Shown piece by piece: positions 44,258 to 52,605 of a stretch of DNA of 64,000 nucleotides; positions within the stretch are counted from its first letter, which is position 1, and every line of letters begins with the position of its first letter. The position numbers and the translations under genes are program-made. Location of the stretch: positions 124,001-188,000 of the forward strand of contig JBFOME010000006.1 in the NCBI GenBank assembly GCA_040830705.1, read 5' to 3'. The notes beneath the pieces are model-generated. The model did no database searches, was not told the origin of the DNA, and saw only the letters and a program-made list of their open reading frames with translations. This DNA is from Ruegeria_C sp040830705. Lineage in GTDB: Bacteria > Pseudomonadota > Alphaproteobacteria > Rhodobacterales > Rhodobacteraceae.

Positions 44258-45670
44258 TCACAGGACGGGCGCGAGCAGCCGCGCAAAAGGGGCCCCATAA
44301 CGGATATGGGGTGGCTGCAAATCAAGAGTTTTGATCAGTTCAAAGCTCTTGTCGAAATCGGCGCGCAGCATCTCTTCGACCTGCGCCGCAAAGCCCGCAT
44401 CGAAGATCAGCGCCATGGCCTCGAAATTCAGCCGGAAGGACCGGTTGTCCAGATTGGTGGTGCCAACTGCTGCGAATTTGTCGTCTACGAGAATGACCTT
44501 TTGGTGCAGGAACCCGTCCGTGTAGCGAAAGAAGCGCACACCCGCCTCGCTCATCTCGTCAAAGAAGGCAAAAGCGGCAAGCCAGGGCATGGTGTGGTCG
44601 ATTGAATCCGGCACCAGAATACGCACATCCACCCCGCGCAATGCGGCGTTTTTCAACGCGGCCATGATGTCGACATCGGGAATGAAATAGGGCGAGGTGA
44701 TCCAGACACGCTCCTGCGCCGCGATGATGGCCGAGAAGAACATCATCGAACCCGTCTCGGTCCGGTCGCCGGGGCCGGTGGCAACAATCAGCGCGTTGAG
44801 GCCGGGTTCCGCAAAACTGGTGGACCAATCCAGATCATCGATGATCTCGACCTCGCGCGCCCAGTGCCAGTCCTCGACAAAGATCAGTTGCAGTTGCAAC
44901 ACGGCCGGTCCGGTCAGGCGCAGATGCGTGTCGCGCCAACGCCCGAACTTCGCGTCCTGTCCCAGATATTCGACCCCCACATTATGGCCCCCGATAAAGC
45001 CGACCTTGCCGTCCACGACAACGGTTTTTCGGTGGTTGCGATAGTTGAGCTGAAAGCGGAAATTGGGTCCGCGCTGCTGGCGTGGATCTGCAATATCGAT
45101 ACCGCTTTCGATCATACGGGCAATGAACTCGTTTGGCAGCCCATAGCTGCCCACCGCATCGGTCAGCAGGTTGACCGTTACCCCCCGATCGACCGCAGCA
45201 ACGAGCTTGTCGCGCAACTCTCGCCCCAGCGCATCGTCGCGCAAGATGTAGAACTGGATCAGGATATAGGACTGCGCGGCATCAATCGCGTCAAAGATTG
45301 CGTCGAAGGTGGTATCGCCATCGATCAGCAATTCGGCGGTATTGCCGCGCAGGACCGGCATATGCGCGATATCCTCGAACGGTTTCACGTTCAGCGGCAA
45401 GTCTTCGGAGGGTGGCCGGGCTTGGGTGGCAAAAGCTCTGATGCCTTCGACGACGCGCTCACTCTCGCGCCGGGCGATCCGGTAGCCGCGAAACCTGTGA
45501 TGGCCCAGAAACATGTAGGCAGGAACAGCGATCAGCGGAAAGGTCAGCAAGAAGATCACCCAGCCGACCGACCCCTGCGGCGTGCGCGCGGTTTGCGCGG
45601 CGCGTAGGGCAAAGAAGGCTGCGGTTGAATAGAGCGCAACAACAAGCAGCGAGAGCAGCGCGGTCCACAT
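44258..45670 (-). CDS. cls: Cardiolipin synthase (phospholipase D superfamily)
   Basis: This 470-aa membrane enzyme has two N-terminal helices (the first WTALLSLLVVALYSTAAFFAL) and two PLD catalytic motifs: HRKTVVVDGKVGFIGGHN and HQKVILVDDKFAAVGTTNLD, each with the HxKx4D core. It condenses phosphatidylglycerol molecules to cardiolipin. The length and order match bacterial ClsA-type enzymes. The start at 45670 lies just behind the HAD phosphatase gene on the same strand (23 bp), so the two may be co-transcribed. Confidence 0.93.
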   Translation of the reverse strand: MWTALLSLLVVALYSTAAFFALRAAQTARTPQGSVGWVIFLLTFPLIAVPAYMFLGHHRFRGYRIARRESERVVEGIRAFATQARPPSEDLPLNVKPFEDIAHMPVLRGNTAELLIDGDTTFDAIFDAIDAAQSYILIQFYILRDDALGRELRDKLVAAVDRGVTVNLLTDAVGSYGLPNEFIARMIESGIDIADPRQQRGPNFRFQLNYRNHRKTVVVDGKVGFIGGHNVGVEYLGQDAKFGRWRDTHLRLTGPAVLQLQLIFVEDWHWAREVEIIDDLDWSTSFAEPGLNALIVATGPGDRTETGSMMFFSAIIAAQERVWITSPYFIPDVDIMAALKNAALRGVDVRILVPDSIDHTMPWLAAFAFFDEMSEAGVRFFRYTDGFLHQKVILVDDKFAAVGTTNLDNRSFRLNFEAMALIFDAGFAAQVEEMLRADFDKSFELIKTLDLQPPHIRYGAPFARLLAPVL

Positions 45671-45693
45671 GAGATTCAGGCCTTTTCAGCGAC

Positions 45694-46668
45694 TTACCGC
45701 GCGCCAGTGTATATGCGGTTCCAGTCATTGGCCATGTCCACGATTACCCAGCCGAGCTCCGGCCCGCGATCCAGCCCGTCATTGAGCCGACCGATATGGC
45801 TGTCGCGGTCATAGGCGTATTCGCGGTCAGCATCGGTGTGATGCACGATCAGCCCTAGACGCGGGCCATCGCCCGCAGTGCTCCATTCCAGCATCGCAAA
45901 ATCGCCATCCGAGTTGCCGCCGGCCAAAATAGGGCGTCTGCCAATGGTGCGTTCAATATTGACCGGCTTGCCCTCCTTGTCGTCGATGAACGCGATGCCT
46001 GGGGCTTTGACGACCGTGGGCGTGCCATCGACCATCTCATAGGTGCTGTCAGCATAGCTGCCCAGCACCTGCTCGGACGGGATACCGTAGGCATCCTCGG
46101 CAAAGACCCGCATGAAATGCAGCCCGCCGCCTGAGACGATATAAGTCTTGAACCCTTCGTCACGCAGGTAGCGCAGCAGCTCTACCATCGGCTGATAGGT
46201 CATCTGGTCGTAGGGCAGGCCGGTATCAGCGTGGCGCGCTTCGGCCAGCCAGTCTGCGACCGCCTGCTGAAAGGCAGCGACGCTGGTGCCGGAATGTGAG
46301 GCGTTGACCACCTCCAGTATCGCATCGGTTCCGCCCTTTGCGAGCGCTTCCAAATCGCCTTCCGCCGCGGCCCGTAGCGTGTCCGTTGTCAGGATCGAAG
46401 GATCGTCCTGCGCCAGTTTCGCCAGACGGTCCATGGCAAAGATCAGTTGAAAATAGACCGGTTGTTCGGCCCAGAGCGTGCCGTCATTGTCAAAGACCGC
46501 GATCCGTTCGGCGGGCGTGACATAGTCATCTGCCGCCGGGTCGGTCACCGTTTCGATGAAGGTAATGATACGATCCTTATTGTCGGTATCGTTCCACGAC
46601 GGCAGCGGGTCAGCGGTCGCCAGCGAGGCCGCGCAGCTCAGAACAATGGCGGAAATGAACTTGGTCAT
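45694..46668 (-). CDS. Exported HAD-family phosphatase
   Basis: This 324-aa protein has a signal peptide (MTKFISAIVLSCAASLATA) followed by a haloacid dehalogenase domain. The catalytic motif is VFDNDGTLW (Asp60 and Asp62), the second is the YIVSGGG serine, and the last is GNSDGDFAML with its metal-binding aspartates. Secreted HAD proteins of this form are phosphoserine-phosphatase-like or nonspecific acid phosphatases. It lies downstream of the sulfatase gene with a hairpin between them, which suggests joint use in releasing phosphate and sulfate from organic matter; that is inference. Confidence 0.87.
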   Translation of the reverse strand: MTKFISAIVLSCAASLATADPLPSWNDTDNKDRIITFIETVTDPAADDYVTPAERIAVFDNDGTLWAEQPVYFQLIFAMDRLAKLAQDDPSILTTDTLRAAAEGDLEALAKGGTDAILEVVNASHSGTSVAAFQQAVADWLAEARHADTGLPYDQMTYQPMVELLRYLRDEGFKTYIVSGGGLHFMRVFAEDAYGIPSEQVLGSYADSTYEMVDGTPTVVKAPGIAFIDDKEGKPVNIERTIGRRPILAGGNSDGDFAMLEWSTAGDGPRLGLIVHHTDADREYAYDRDSHIGRLNDGLDRGPELGWVIVDMANDWNRIYTGAR

Positions 46669-46702
46669 GACAATGGCCTCACTAGCCGGAAACGGAGGAA
46701 AG

Positions 46703-46727
46703 ACGGGCCGCACGGAATGCGGCCCGT
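46703..46727. terminator. Hairpin between sulfatase and HAD phosphatase genes
   Basis: Perfect ten-base arms ACGGGCCGCA and TGCGGCCCGT enclose a five-base loop. On the plus strand it is followed by TTTT; on the transcribed minus strand by CTTTCC. It may end or attenuate the sulfatase transcript before the phosphatase gene. Confidence 0.6.
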
Positions 46728-46747
46728 TTTATGCTGCTAGAAGTCGA

Positions 46748-48316
46748 TCAGTTCCCGACCGGCTTCAGCATCTTCTCGACAACCTGATCCAGTGTGAAGC
46801 TGGCAGCCTTTTGACGTGGCGGGAATTCCTGGAAGGTGGACAGGAAGTTCGCCACATATTGCTGCGCGGGCACCAGGAAATAGACTCTGTCGATCATCCA
46901 GTCGTAATAGGTGTTCGAGGTCCGGTAACCGCGCTCATAGGGGTCGCGGCGCAGGTTGACGATGATTGGCACCCGCAACTCGGTCCAGGGCTCCATCCAG
47001 GCGCGCAGGGTGTTCCAGGCCTTCTGCTCTAGAAAGATCAGTTTCCAGTCGTCGAAACGCAGCGCGGTCAGATCGCCATCGTCCGAGAAATAGAAGATCT
47101 CGCGGCGCGGACCTTCGTCCACTTCACCCTTGAAATAGGGCAGGAAGTTATAGCCATCCAGATGCACTTTGTAGGTCCGGCCGATCGCCTCGACGCCGCC
47201 CTCTTTGAGCTCTTCCTTGATGTTGTCCCGGCCCACAGCGGCTAGATAGGTCGGCAGCCAGTCCATGTGGTGCATGATCTCATTCGAGATCGAGCCGGGC
47301 TCGATCACGCCGGGCCAACGCACCATCGAGGGCACACGCCAACCGCCTTCCCAGTTGGTGTTCTTTTCACCCCAGAACGGCGTCATCGCAGCATCAGGCC
47401 ATGTGTTCATATGCGGGCCATTGTCGGTCGAATAATGCACGATGGTGTTGTCGACGATGCCAAGCTCGTCGATCAGAGCCAGCAATTGACCCACATGCAT
47501 GTCATGTTCCAGCATGCCATCCGTATATTCGTCATTGCCTTTGTGCCGCCGGTCCTCGGCGACATGGGTGCGGAAATGCATCCGCGTCCCATTCCACCAG
47601 ACATAAAACGGCGTGCCATCGGCATGGGCCTGCCGGATGAACTCTATGGCTGCCGCAAGCGTCTCATCATCCACGCTTTCCATGCGCTTTTTGGTCAGCG
47701 GGCCGGTATCTTCGATCTCACCCCCGGCTGCGGAGCGGATCACACCGCGCGGGCCATAGGTCTCTTTGAAAGTACGCCCGTCGGGCAAAACAACGTCACC
47801 CGGATAATCCTCGTTCTCGGGTTCTTCTTCTGCATTCAGGTGGTAGAGGTTGCCAAAAAACTTGTCAAATCCGTGGTTTGACGGCAAATGTTCATCTCGG
47901 TCGCCCAAGTGGTTTTTGCCGAACTGACCGGTCACATAGCCTTCGGCCTTGAGAAGACCGGCGATGGTCGGGTCCTCTTCCTGCATCCCAAGCTCAGCAC
48001 CCGGCAAGCCAACCTTGCTCAGGCCGGTACGGAATACGGACTGGCCCATAATGTAAGACGAGCGCCCGGCGGTGCAGGATTGCTCGCCGTAATAGTCTGT
48101 GAAAATCATGCCCTCATCGGCAATCCGGTCGATATTGGGGGTCTGGTAGCCCATCAAACCCATCGTGTAGGCCGAGATATTGGATTGACCGATATCGTCG
48201 CCCCAGATCACCAGGATGTTCGGTTTCTCGCCCTGGGCCAGCGCGGGCAGGGCCAACAGGCCCATGACGGCAGCGGCGCAACTTTGTCGCGCGACACGTC
48301 CAATGTCAGAAAACAT
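46748..48316 (-). CDS. Exported arylsulfatase-type sulfatase
   Basis: This 522-aa protein has a signal peptide (MFSDIGRVARQSCAAAVMGLL, trimmed here) cleaved near ALPALAQ. The sulfatase start KPNILVIWGDDIGQSN carries the metal aspartates Asp40 and Asp41. The formylglycine motif is SCTAGRSS (Cys81 to Arg85); the third position is Ala where CxPxR is commoner. Further motifs are FGKNHLGDRDEHLP, TDNGPHMNTWPD and a C-terminal hydrophobic PAQQYVANFL. It hydrolyses sulfate esters after Cys is converted to formylglycine by FGE or an anSME-type enzyme, neither of which is recognisable here. GGGAGAAAG precedes ATG 48316. Confidence 0.92.
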   Translation of the reverse strand: MFSDIGRVARQSCAAAVMGLLALPALAQGEKPNILVIWGDDIGQSNISAYTMGLMGYQTPNIDRIADEGMIFTDYYGEQSCTAGRSSYIMGQSVFRTGLSKVGLPGAELGMQEEDPTIAGLLKAEGYVTGQFGKNHLGDRDEHLPSNHGFDKFFGNLYHLNAEEEPENEDYPGDVVLPDGRTFKETYGPRGVIRSAAGGEIEDTGPLTKKRMESVDDETLAAAIEFIRQAHADGTPFYVWWNGTRMHFRTHVAEDRRHKGNDEYTDGMLEHDMHVGQLLALIDELGIVDNTIVHYSTDNGPHMNTWPDAAMTPFWGEKNTNWEGGWRVPSMVRWPGVIEPGSISNEIMHHMDWLPTYLAAVGRDNIKEELKEGGVEAIGRTYKVHLDGYNFLPYFKGEVDEGPRREIFYFSDDGDLTALRFDDWKLIFLEQKAWNTLRAWMEPWTELRVPIIVNLRRDPYERGYRTSNTYYDWMIDRVYFLVPAQQYVANFLSTFQEFPPRQKAASFTLDQVVEKMLKPVGN

Positions 48317-48573
48317 GTCTTTCTCCCTATAAGCCGCGCTTGAGATGAACGACGTCTTCATTAAACCGGTGATTGCGCGGACCATTCTTATGAGCACCGG
48401 CAGATCCGTCGAAGTCTTTGAAACAAAATGCTTGTCTCTCCGGATCAACACGAATCCGGCCCGTCCATTGAGGCGGCGAAACAGGGATACGTCAACGGTT
48501 TTGTGATCTTCTGTGACAATCCGTGAGGCGCGCACGAGGCTCCGATACTTGTCGCAGACCGGGCTTGTAACCC

Positions 48574-49692
48574 TTATGCGTCAATCGCGATCCGGTTTTG
48601 CATATGGTCAATGAGATGCCTGATTTCCTCACGCACAGCCCCGGGCCGGGCGGGGTCACGCAGCGTGGTCGTCCAATGCTGAGCAGGCGGATTTCCCGCC
48701 CTGCGGGTCCAGTGCAATTGGCCCAGCAGGTCCTGCGCGCCCTTGGGCAAGGTCTTGGGAGTTTCATGCCCATTCAGCACCGCCCAAACCCCGGTCCAAA
48801 GACGTGCGACGCTCCAAGGGTTGTACCCACCGCCGCCCAGTACAAGCAGCCGCTCACTCAGCCCCATCAAATCACGCAAAAGCTGCCAATGGGCGTTGTT
48901 GGACAGGCTGAGACGGGACAGCGGATCTTCTTGCACCGCATCCGCGCCGCACTGTAACACAATGACTTCCGGGTGAAATTTCGAAAGAACGGGCAGTATG
49001 ACCGCATCACGCAGAGCGCCGAACTCGCTATCGTTGAACTCGCGCGGTACCGGCAGGTTATAGGTGTTGCCGCCGCCAGCATCCGAAAGTTGACCCGTGA
49101 AAGGCCAGCGGTTTCGCTCATGTACCGAGATCAGGCATATTCGGTCATCGCCGGTACATGCGGCCTCGACCCCATCGCAATGATGTGCGTCGATATCGAC
49201 ATAAGCGATCTTGTTGATCCCAAGCGCCAGCAGACTTCTGATCGCCAGAACGGGATCATTGAGATAACAAAATCCATTGGCCCGATCAGGAAATCCGTGA
49301 TGGGTGCCGCCGCCGGGGTTAAAGACGATGCCCACCCGCGCAACCAATTCCGCGCCCAGTATCGAGCCACCCGCCGCTGTAGCGGGACGGCGGTACATCT
49401 CGGGGAAGACCGGGTTGGAGAGCGTGCCCAAACCGTGGCGGGCGCGTATGTCGTCGCTCACATATTGTTCGTTTTCAGCTACTTGCAGCGCGTTTATATA
49501 GCGCTCGGTGTGAAAGCCGGTCAGCGCTGCCGGCTTGGCACGTGGGCTGACGCGGTATTGCGCATCTGGCAGCCATCCCATCGCGCGACAGAGGTCCAGA
49601 ACGGTCGAGACCCGCGGGATCGCCAGCGGGTGTTTGATGCCATAGCTGGAGCCCCGGTAGATTTCGGACCCGATCAGTATCGGGGCGGGCAT
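48574..49692 (-). CDS. Histone deacetylase family protein (AcuC/HDAC-like)
   Basis: This 372-aa zinc amidohydrolase of the arginase/HDAC fold carries HHGFPDRANGFCYLND (zinc charge-relay histidines and the glycine-rich loop), AYVDIDAHHCDGVE (metal-binding Asp and His) and LVLGGGGYNPWSVARLW near the end. Bacterial members deacetylate acetyl-lysine of enzymes such as acetyl-CoA synthetase, or acetylpolyamines. The gene is the last in a leftward series (AI-2E carrier, small anchor protein, holin-like protein, HDAC), beginning one base after the preceding stop codon. A functional link within the series is not obvious. Confidence 0.93.
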   Translation of the reverse strand: MPAPILIGSEIYRGSSYGIKHPLAIPRVSTVLDLCRAMGWLPDAQYRVSPRAKPAALTGFHTERYINALQVAENEQYVSDDIRARHGLGTLSNPVFPEMYRRPATAAGGSILGAELVARVGIVFNPGGGTHHGFPDRANGFCYLNDPVLAIRSLLALGINKIAYVDIDAHHCDGVEAACTGDDRICLISVHERNRWPFTGQLSDAGGGNTYNLPVPREFNDSEFGALRDAVILPVLSKFHPEVIVLQCGADAVQEDPLSRLSLSNNAHWQLLRDLMGLSERLLVLGGGGYNPWSVARLWTGVWAVLNGHETPKTLPKGAQDLLGQLHWTRRAGNPPAQHWTTTLRDPARPGAVREEIRHLIDHMQNRIAIDA

Positions 49693-50154
49693 CTATTTCT
49701 TGGTGCTTTTCAGCAGGATCGACAGCAGCGGACCGATGATCGCGGGCAGCGCGGAGCCCAGCGGATCGCGCGCGATCTGGGTAACCTGCCGACCGATGCC
49801 CCGAACCTCGTCCACGGCCTCTTCCAATTCGGTCTCAAGCTCGGCGATGGCCAGATCTCGCATCTCGATGGCCGGCCCTACGTCTTTTTCGGCGCTCAGG
49901 CGACCGGCGACTGAGACGAGGATCGCCGCCAGAACCAGATTGGCTATGGCCACCACAACCGCCGCCAGATAGCTTTGCATCACCGTGGATAATGCCTGAT
50001 AGGCGGCGACATTCAGCATGATGACACCGATCCCCGCGATCAGCGCCGCAAAGAGCATGAGCCCCGTCTGGTGCTGAAACACGGCCATCTGACGCCGGGC
50101 GATCAGCCGTTCGGTGCGGTAGATGATCGAGAGGTTTCTGGTGATCCGGCTCAT
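49693..50154 (-). CDS. Phage holin superfamily III-like membrane protein
   Basis: This 153-aa protein has two adjacent hydrophobic helices (TGLMLFAALIAGIGVIMLNV and SYLAAVVVAIANLVLAAILV) after a basic N-terminus, then a long acidic amphipathic helix (MRDLAIAELETELEEAVDEV) and a final short hydrophobic end. This matches the Holin-X/DUF1469 type, which despite its name is usually chromosomal and linked to envelope or stress genes. The start is ATG 50154. The gene is flanked tightly by the ElaB-like protein and the HDAC gene. No phage genes are nearby. Confidence 0.8.
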   Translation of the reverse strand: MSRITRNLSIIYRTERLIARRQMAVFQHQTGLMLFAALIAGIGVIMLNVAAYQALSTVMQSYLAAVVVAIANLVLAAILVSVAGRLSAEKDVGPAIEMRDLAIAELETELEEAVDEVRGIGRQVTQIARDPLGSALPAIIGPLLSILLKSTKK

Positions 50155-50167
50155 CTCGGCACTCCTG

Positions 50168-50455
50168 TCAGAACTTGGTGATCCGGCCCAAGGTAAATCC
50201 CAGGCCAAAGGCGGCAATCGTGGTCAGCAGCGGCTTTTGTGTCGGGAAATCGCCCAGTTCTTTGGAAAACTGCGCCCAGAGCGCATCAAGCTCGCTGCTT
50301 TCAATGCCGTGACCTGCCAGCATCTTGTCAAAACTGGATCGCACCTCGCCTACCTCGGGCTCTGCCTCGGTCTTTGGTTCTGTTGTCTCAGACCTGTCGG
50401 CAAGTTGCGCCTTCAGCGCGGCCAGTTCGGCCTCTAATTCGGCTTTGGTCGCCAT
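50168..50455 (-). CDS. Small ElaB/YqjD-like membrane-anchored protein
   Basis: This 95-aa protein has an N-terminal coiled-coil-like stretch (TKAELEAELAALKAQLADRS), an acidic linker and a C-terminal glycine-rich hydrophobic tail (TIAAFGLGFTLGRITKF). The shape resembles ElaB/YqjD/DUF883 proteins, which bind ribosomes and anchor to the membrane in E. coli; identity with that family is not certain. The ATG at 50455 overlaps the AI-2E stop as TGATG (a GTG one codon earlier is also possible). It lies 13 bp before the holin-like gene. Confidence 0.72.
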   Translation of the reverse strand: MATKAELEAELAALKAQLADRSETTEPKTEAEPEVGEVRSSFDKMLAGHGIESSELDALWAQFSKELGDFPTQKPLLTTIAAFGLGFTLGRITKF

Positions 50456-51567
50456 CACGAAGTCCTTTCGGTGTCAGAATCAAAGATCGTCCCATCCTTT
50501 GACATCAGGATAGCTACGGGCCGTAACGCTTTGATATGACTAAAGACAATCAGCAGACAAACGGTTACTGGCACGCTCAGAAACGCCCCTACGACGCCCC
50601 AGACCGAACTCCAGAATGTCAGCGATATGATGACCATGAAAGTCGACATGTTCAGCGATCGGCCCAGCAGCGCTGGGTCCAGAAAGTTGCCCATCAGAAA
50701 CTGCACCGTGCCGCAAAGGAACAGGATCGTCAGGAAGGGTGACAGCGAGTCGAACTGGACCAATGCGATCAAAGCGGGGAATATCACCGCCACGATGGAG
50801 CCAATATTGGGAATGAAGTTCAGGCCGAAGGTCAGCACCGCCCAGGTCTCTGCATATTCCAGCCCCAGCCATCTGAATACGCCATAGCTGATCAGGGCGG
50901 TCATGGCCGACACCATTGATTTCACGCCCACATAGCTTTGCAGGCTTTGCGAGATTGCAGCCATCACCGCGTTCAGCTTCTGGCCGAAGACCTTGTCATT
51001 GGCCGCCAGCAGGATCTTGCGCCGGAACATAAGGCGCTCGGCCATCAGAAAGCCCACATATAGGCTGATCAGCACAAAGGTGCTGAGAAATGAGGTTGCA
51101 CCACCGACGGCGCTGCGCGCGATGAAGGACATATCGAGATTGACCAAGCTGTCCCGGATGTATTTCGTCACATCATTGCCGACCAGCGAGACCAGCTTGT
51201 CCAGCGCGGCGTCAAAAGCGGTTTCGTAGCTGCTGAAGTTGCGCACCATCTGAGTGGCCTGACTGCCCAGCACATACATGATCAGGAAAAGGCCGGCCAA
51301 AACCAGGATGACCGCCAGTACATTGGCGAGCCAGACGGGCAGGGGCAGGAAGTCGAGAATGCGATCGCTCACCGCGATGATCAGCACATAGGCCAGCAGG
51401 GCAAGCACTAACGGGATCAGGAAGCCGGACCCCGCATAAAGGCCGAACACAATCACCGCGATGACCAGCGACACGTCGCGGCAGGTGGACAGCGTCGGAT
51501 GCAATCCTTCGGCGGACGGGGGCTCGGTCTGAGCCAGTTCGGATTTTTCGTCTGGGTTGAAGGACAT
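50455..51567 (-). CDS. AI-2E family transporter (PerM/TqsA-like)
   Basis: This 370-aa inner-membrane protein has about eight helices. After a polar N-terminus it has the pair SLVIAVIVFGLYAGSGFLIP and LVLALLAYVLIIAV, then a large soluble segment and the later ETWAVLTFGLNFIPNIGSIV with the conserved GLNFIPNIG loop. This is the AI-2E exporter/PerM family, whose members include sodium-proton antiporters and few proven AI-2 exporters. The start is ATG 51567; the longer open frame reaches into the divergent yihY region and lacks support. It is the first gene of the leftward four-gene series. Confidence 0.9.
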   Translation of the reverse strand: MSFNPDEKSELAQTEPPSAEGLHPTLSTCRDVSLVIAVIVFGLYAGSGFLIPLVLALLAYVLIIAVSDRILDFLPLPVWLANVLAVILVLAGLFLIMYVLGSQATQMVRNFSSYETAFDAALDKLVSLVGNDVTKYIRDSLVNLDMSFIARSAVGGATSFLSTFVLISLYVGFLMAERLMFRRKILLAANDKVFGQKLNAVMAAISQSLQSYVGVKSMVSAMTALISYGVFRWLGLEYAETWAVLTFGLNFIPNIGSIVAVIFPALIALVQFDSLSPFLTILFLCGTVQFLMGNFLDPALLGRSLNMSTFMVIISLTFWSSVWGVVGAFLSVPVTVCLLIVFSHIKALRPVAILMSKDGTIFDSDTERTS

Positions 51568-51684
51568 GCAGGCTGACCCCGGGTTGCGTGGCGCAATGTT
51601 GCACCGGAGCGCCACGCGGTGCAATCGGGGATTGAGATCTGCCTCAACCATTGCGCTGCGTGTCTGTGACACTAGGCTGGGGCC

Positions 51685-52542
51685 ATGTTCTTTCGAGACA
51701 ACACCGATCTGGCGTTGCCCGTCCGCGCCCTCGTGATCGCGTTCAGGCGGTTCGGTGACAAGAACGGCTGGGTGATGAGTAGCCATGTGGCGATGTTTGC
51801 GATGCTGGCACTGTTCCCCTTTATCCTGTTCAGCATCGCGCTGGCGGGCAGCCTGTCGGAAAACGTGATCAACGATGACGTCATTTCGCTGATTTTCGGG
51901 GCCTGGCCGCCCGAAGTGTCGGAGCCAATCATCGCAGAGCTCAGAAAGGTGCTCAGCACATCCGGCACCGGGGTGCTGACCGTCGGGGGGCTTCTGGCGC
52001 TATTTTTTGCCTCGAACGGTGTGGATGCGGTGCGCATGGCGATGACCCGCGCCTATCACGACCGCGATGCCAGGCCATTCTGGCAGACAAGGCTGCTCTG
52101 CGTGGCGATCGTGCTGGCCGGGGCCGCCATCGTGATCGTTGCCGCCGCGATCGAGGTGGTCCTGCCACTCTACGGTCAGCTTGTGTCAGAGGTGTTGACC
52201 GGCCAGTCCAAGGACCTGATTTCGGTCGAGCGGTTGAGCTGGATTTTCATCGTCGCGATGCCCGCGGGCGGGGTTTTGACCTTTCACATGCTGCTGCCCG
52301 CGCAGCGGCACAGCCTGTGGCAGATTTTGCCGGGTGTGCTGCTGACATTGGTGCTGTGGGCGGTGATCGGTTGGGGATTTTCGATCTATGTGACGCAATT
52401 CGCCAGCTACGGCGCAACCTATGCCGGGCTGGCCGGGGCCATGTCGGCGCTGATCTTTCTCTATCTCATTTCGGCGATTCTAATTCTGGGCGCGGAATTC
52501 AACGGGGCGTTAATGGACCTCTTGTCTGATGAGACCGCCTGA
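51685..52542 (+). CDS. YihY/BrkB family inner-membrane protein
   Basis: This 285-aa protein has six likely helices. Motifs are KNGWVMSSHVAMFAMLALFP near the N-terminus and, after the second helix, FASNGVDAVRMAMTRAYHD, typical of YihY/BrkB (formerly misnamed ribonuclease BN). The end has GATYAGLAGAMSALIFLYLI, also diagnostic. The function is unknown; members are linked to envelope and transport. It is divergent from the AI-2E gene (117 bp between starts), so the two share a promoter region. The cytochrome gene follows on the same strand. Confidence 0.9.
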   Translation: MFFRDNTDLALPVRALVIAFRRFGDKNGWVMSSHVAMFAMLALFPFILFSIALAGSLSENVINDDVISLIFGAWPPEVSEPIIAELRKVLSTSGTGVLTVGGLLALFFASNGVDAVRMAMTRAYHDRDARPFWQTRLLCVAIVLAGAAIVIVAAAIEVVLPLYGQLVSEVLTGQSKDLISVERLSWIFIVAMPAGGVLTFHMLLPAQRHSLWQILPGVLLTLVLWAVIGWGFSIYVTQFASYGATYAGLAGAMSALIFLYLISAILILGAEFNGALMDLLSDETA

Positions 52543-52605
52543 CGGCTTGACCCGGTGCGGGTCGTCATACTCAATCGCCTTATGTGGTCGGACTGGATTT
52601 CACTG

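Noticed and set aside
49693..50154. Holin-like gene as a prophage remnant
   Set aside because: No integrase, capsid, lysin or att repeats are nearby, and this holin-like family is commonly chromosomal.
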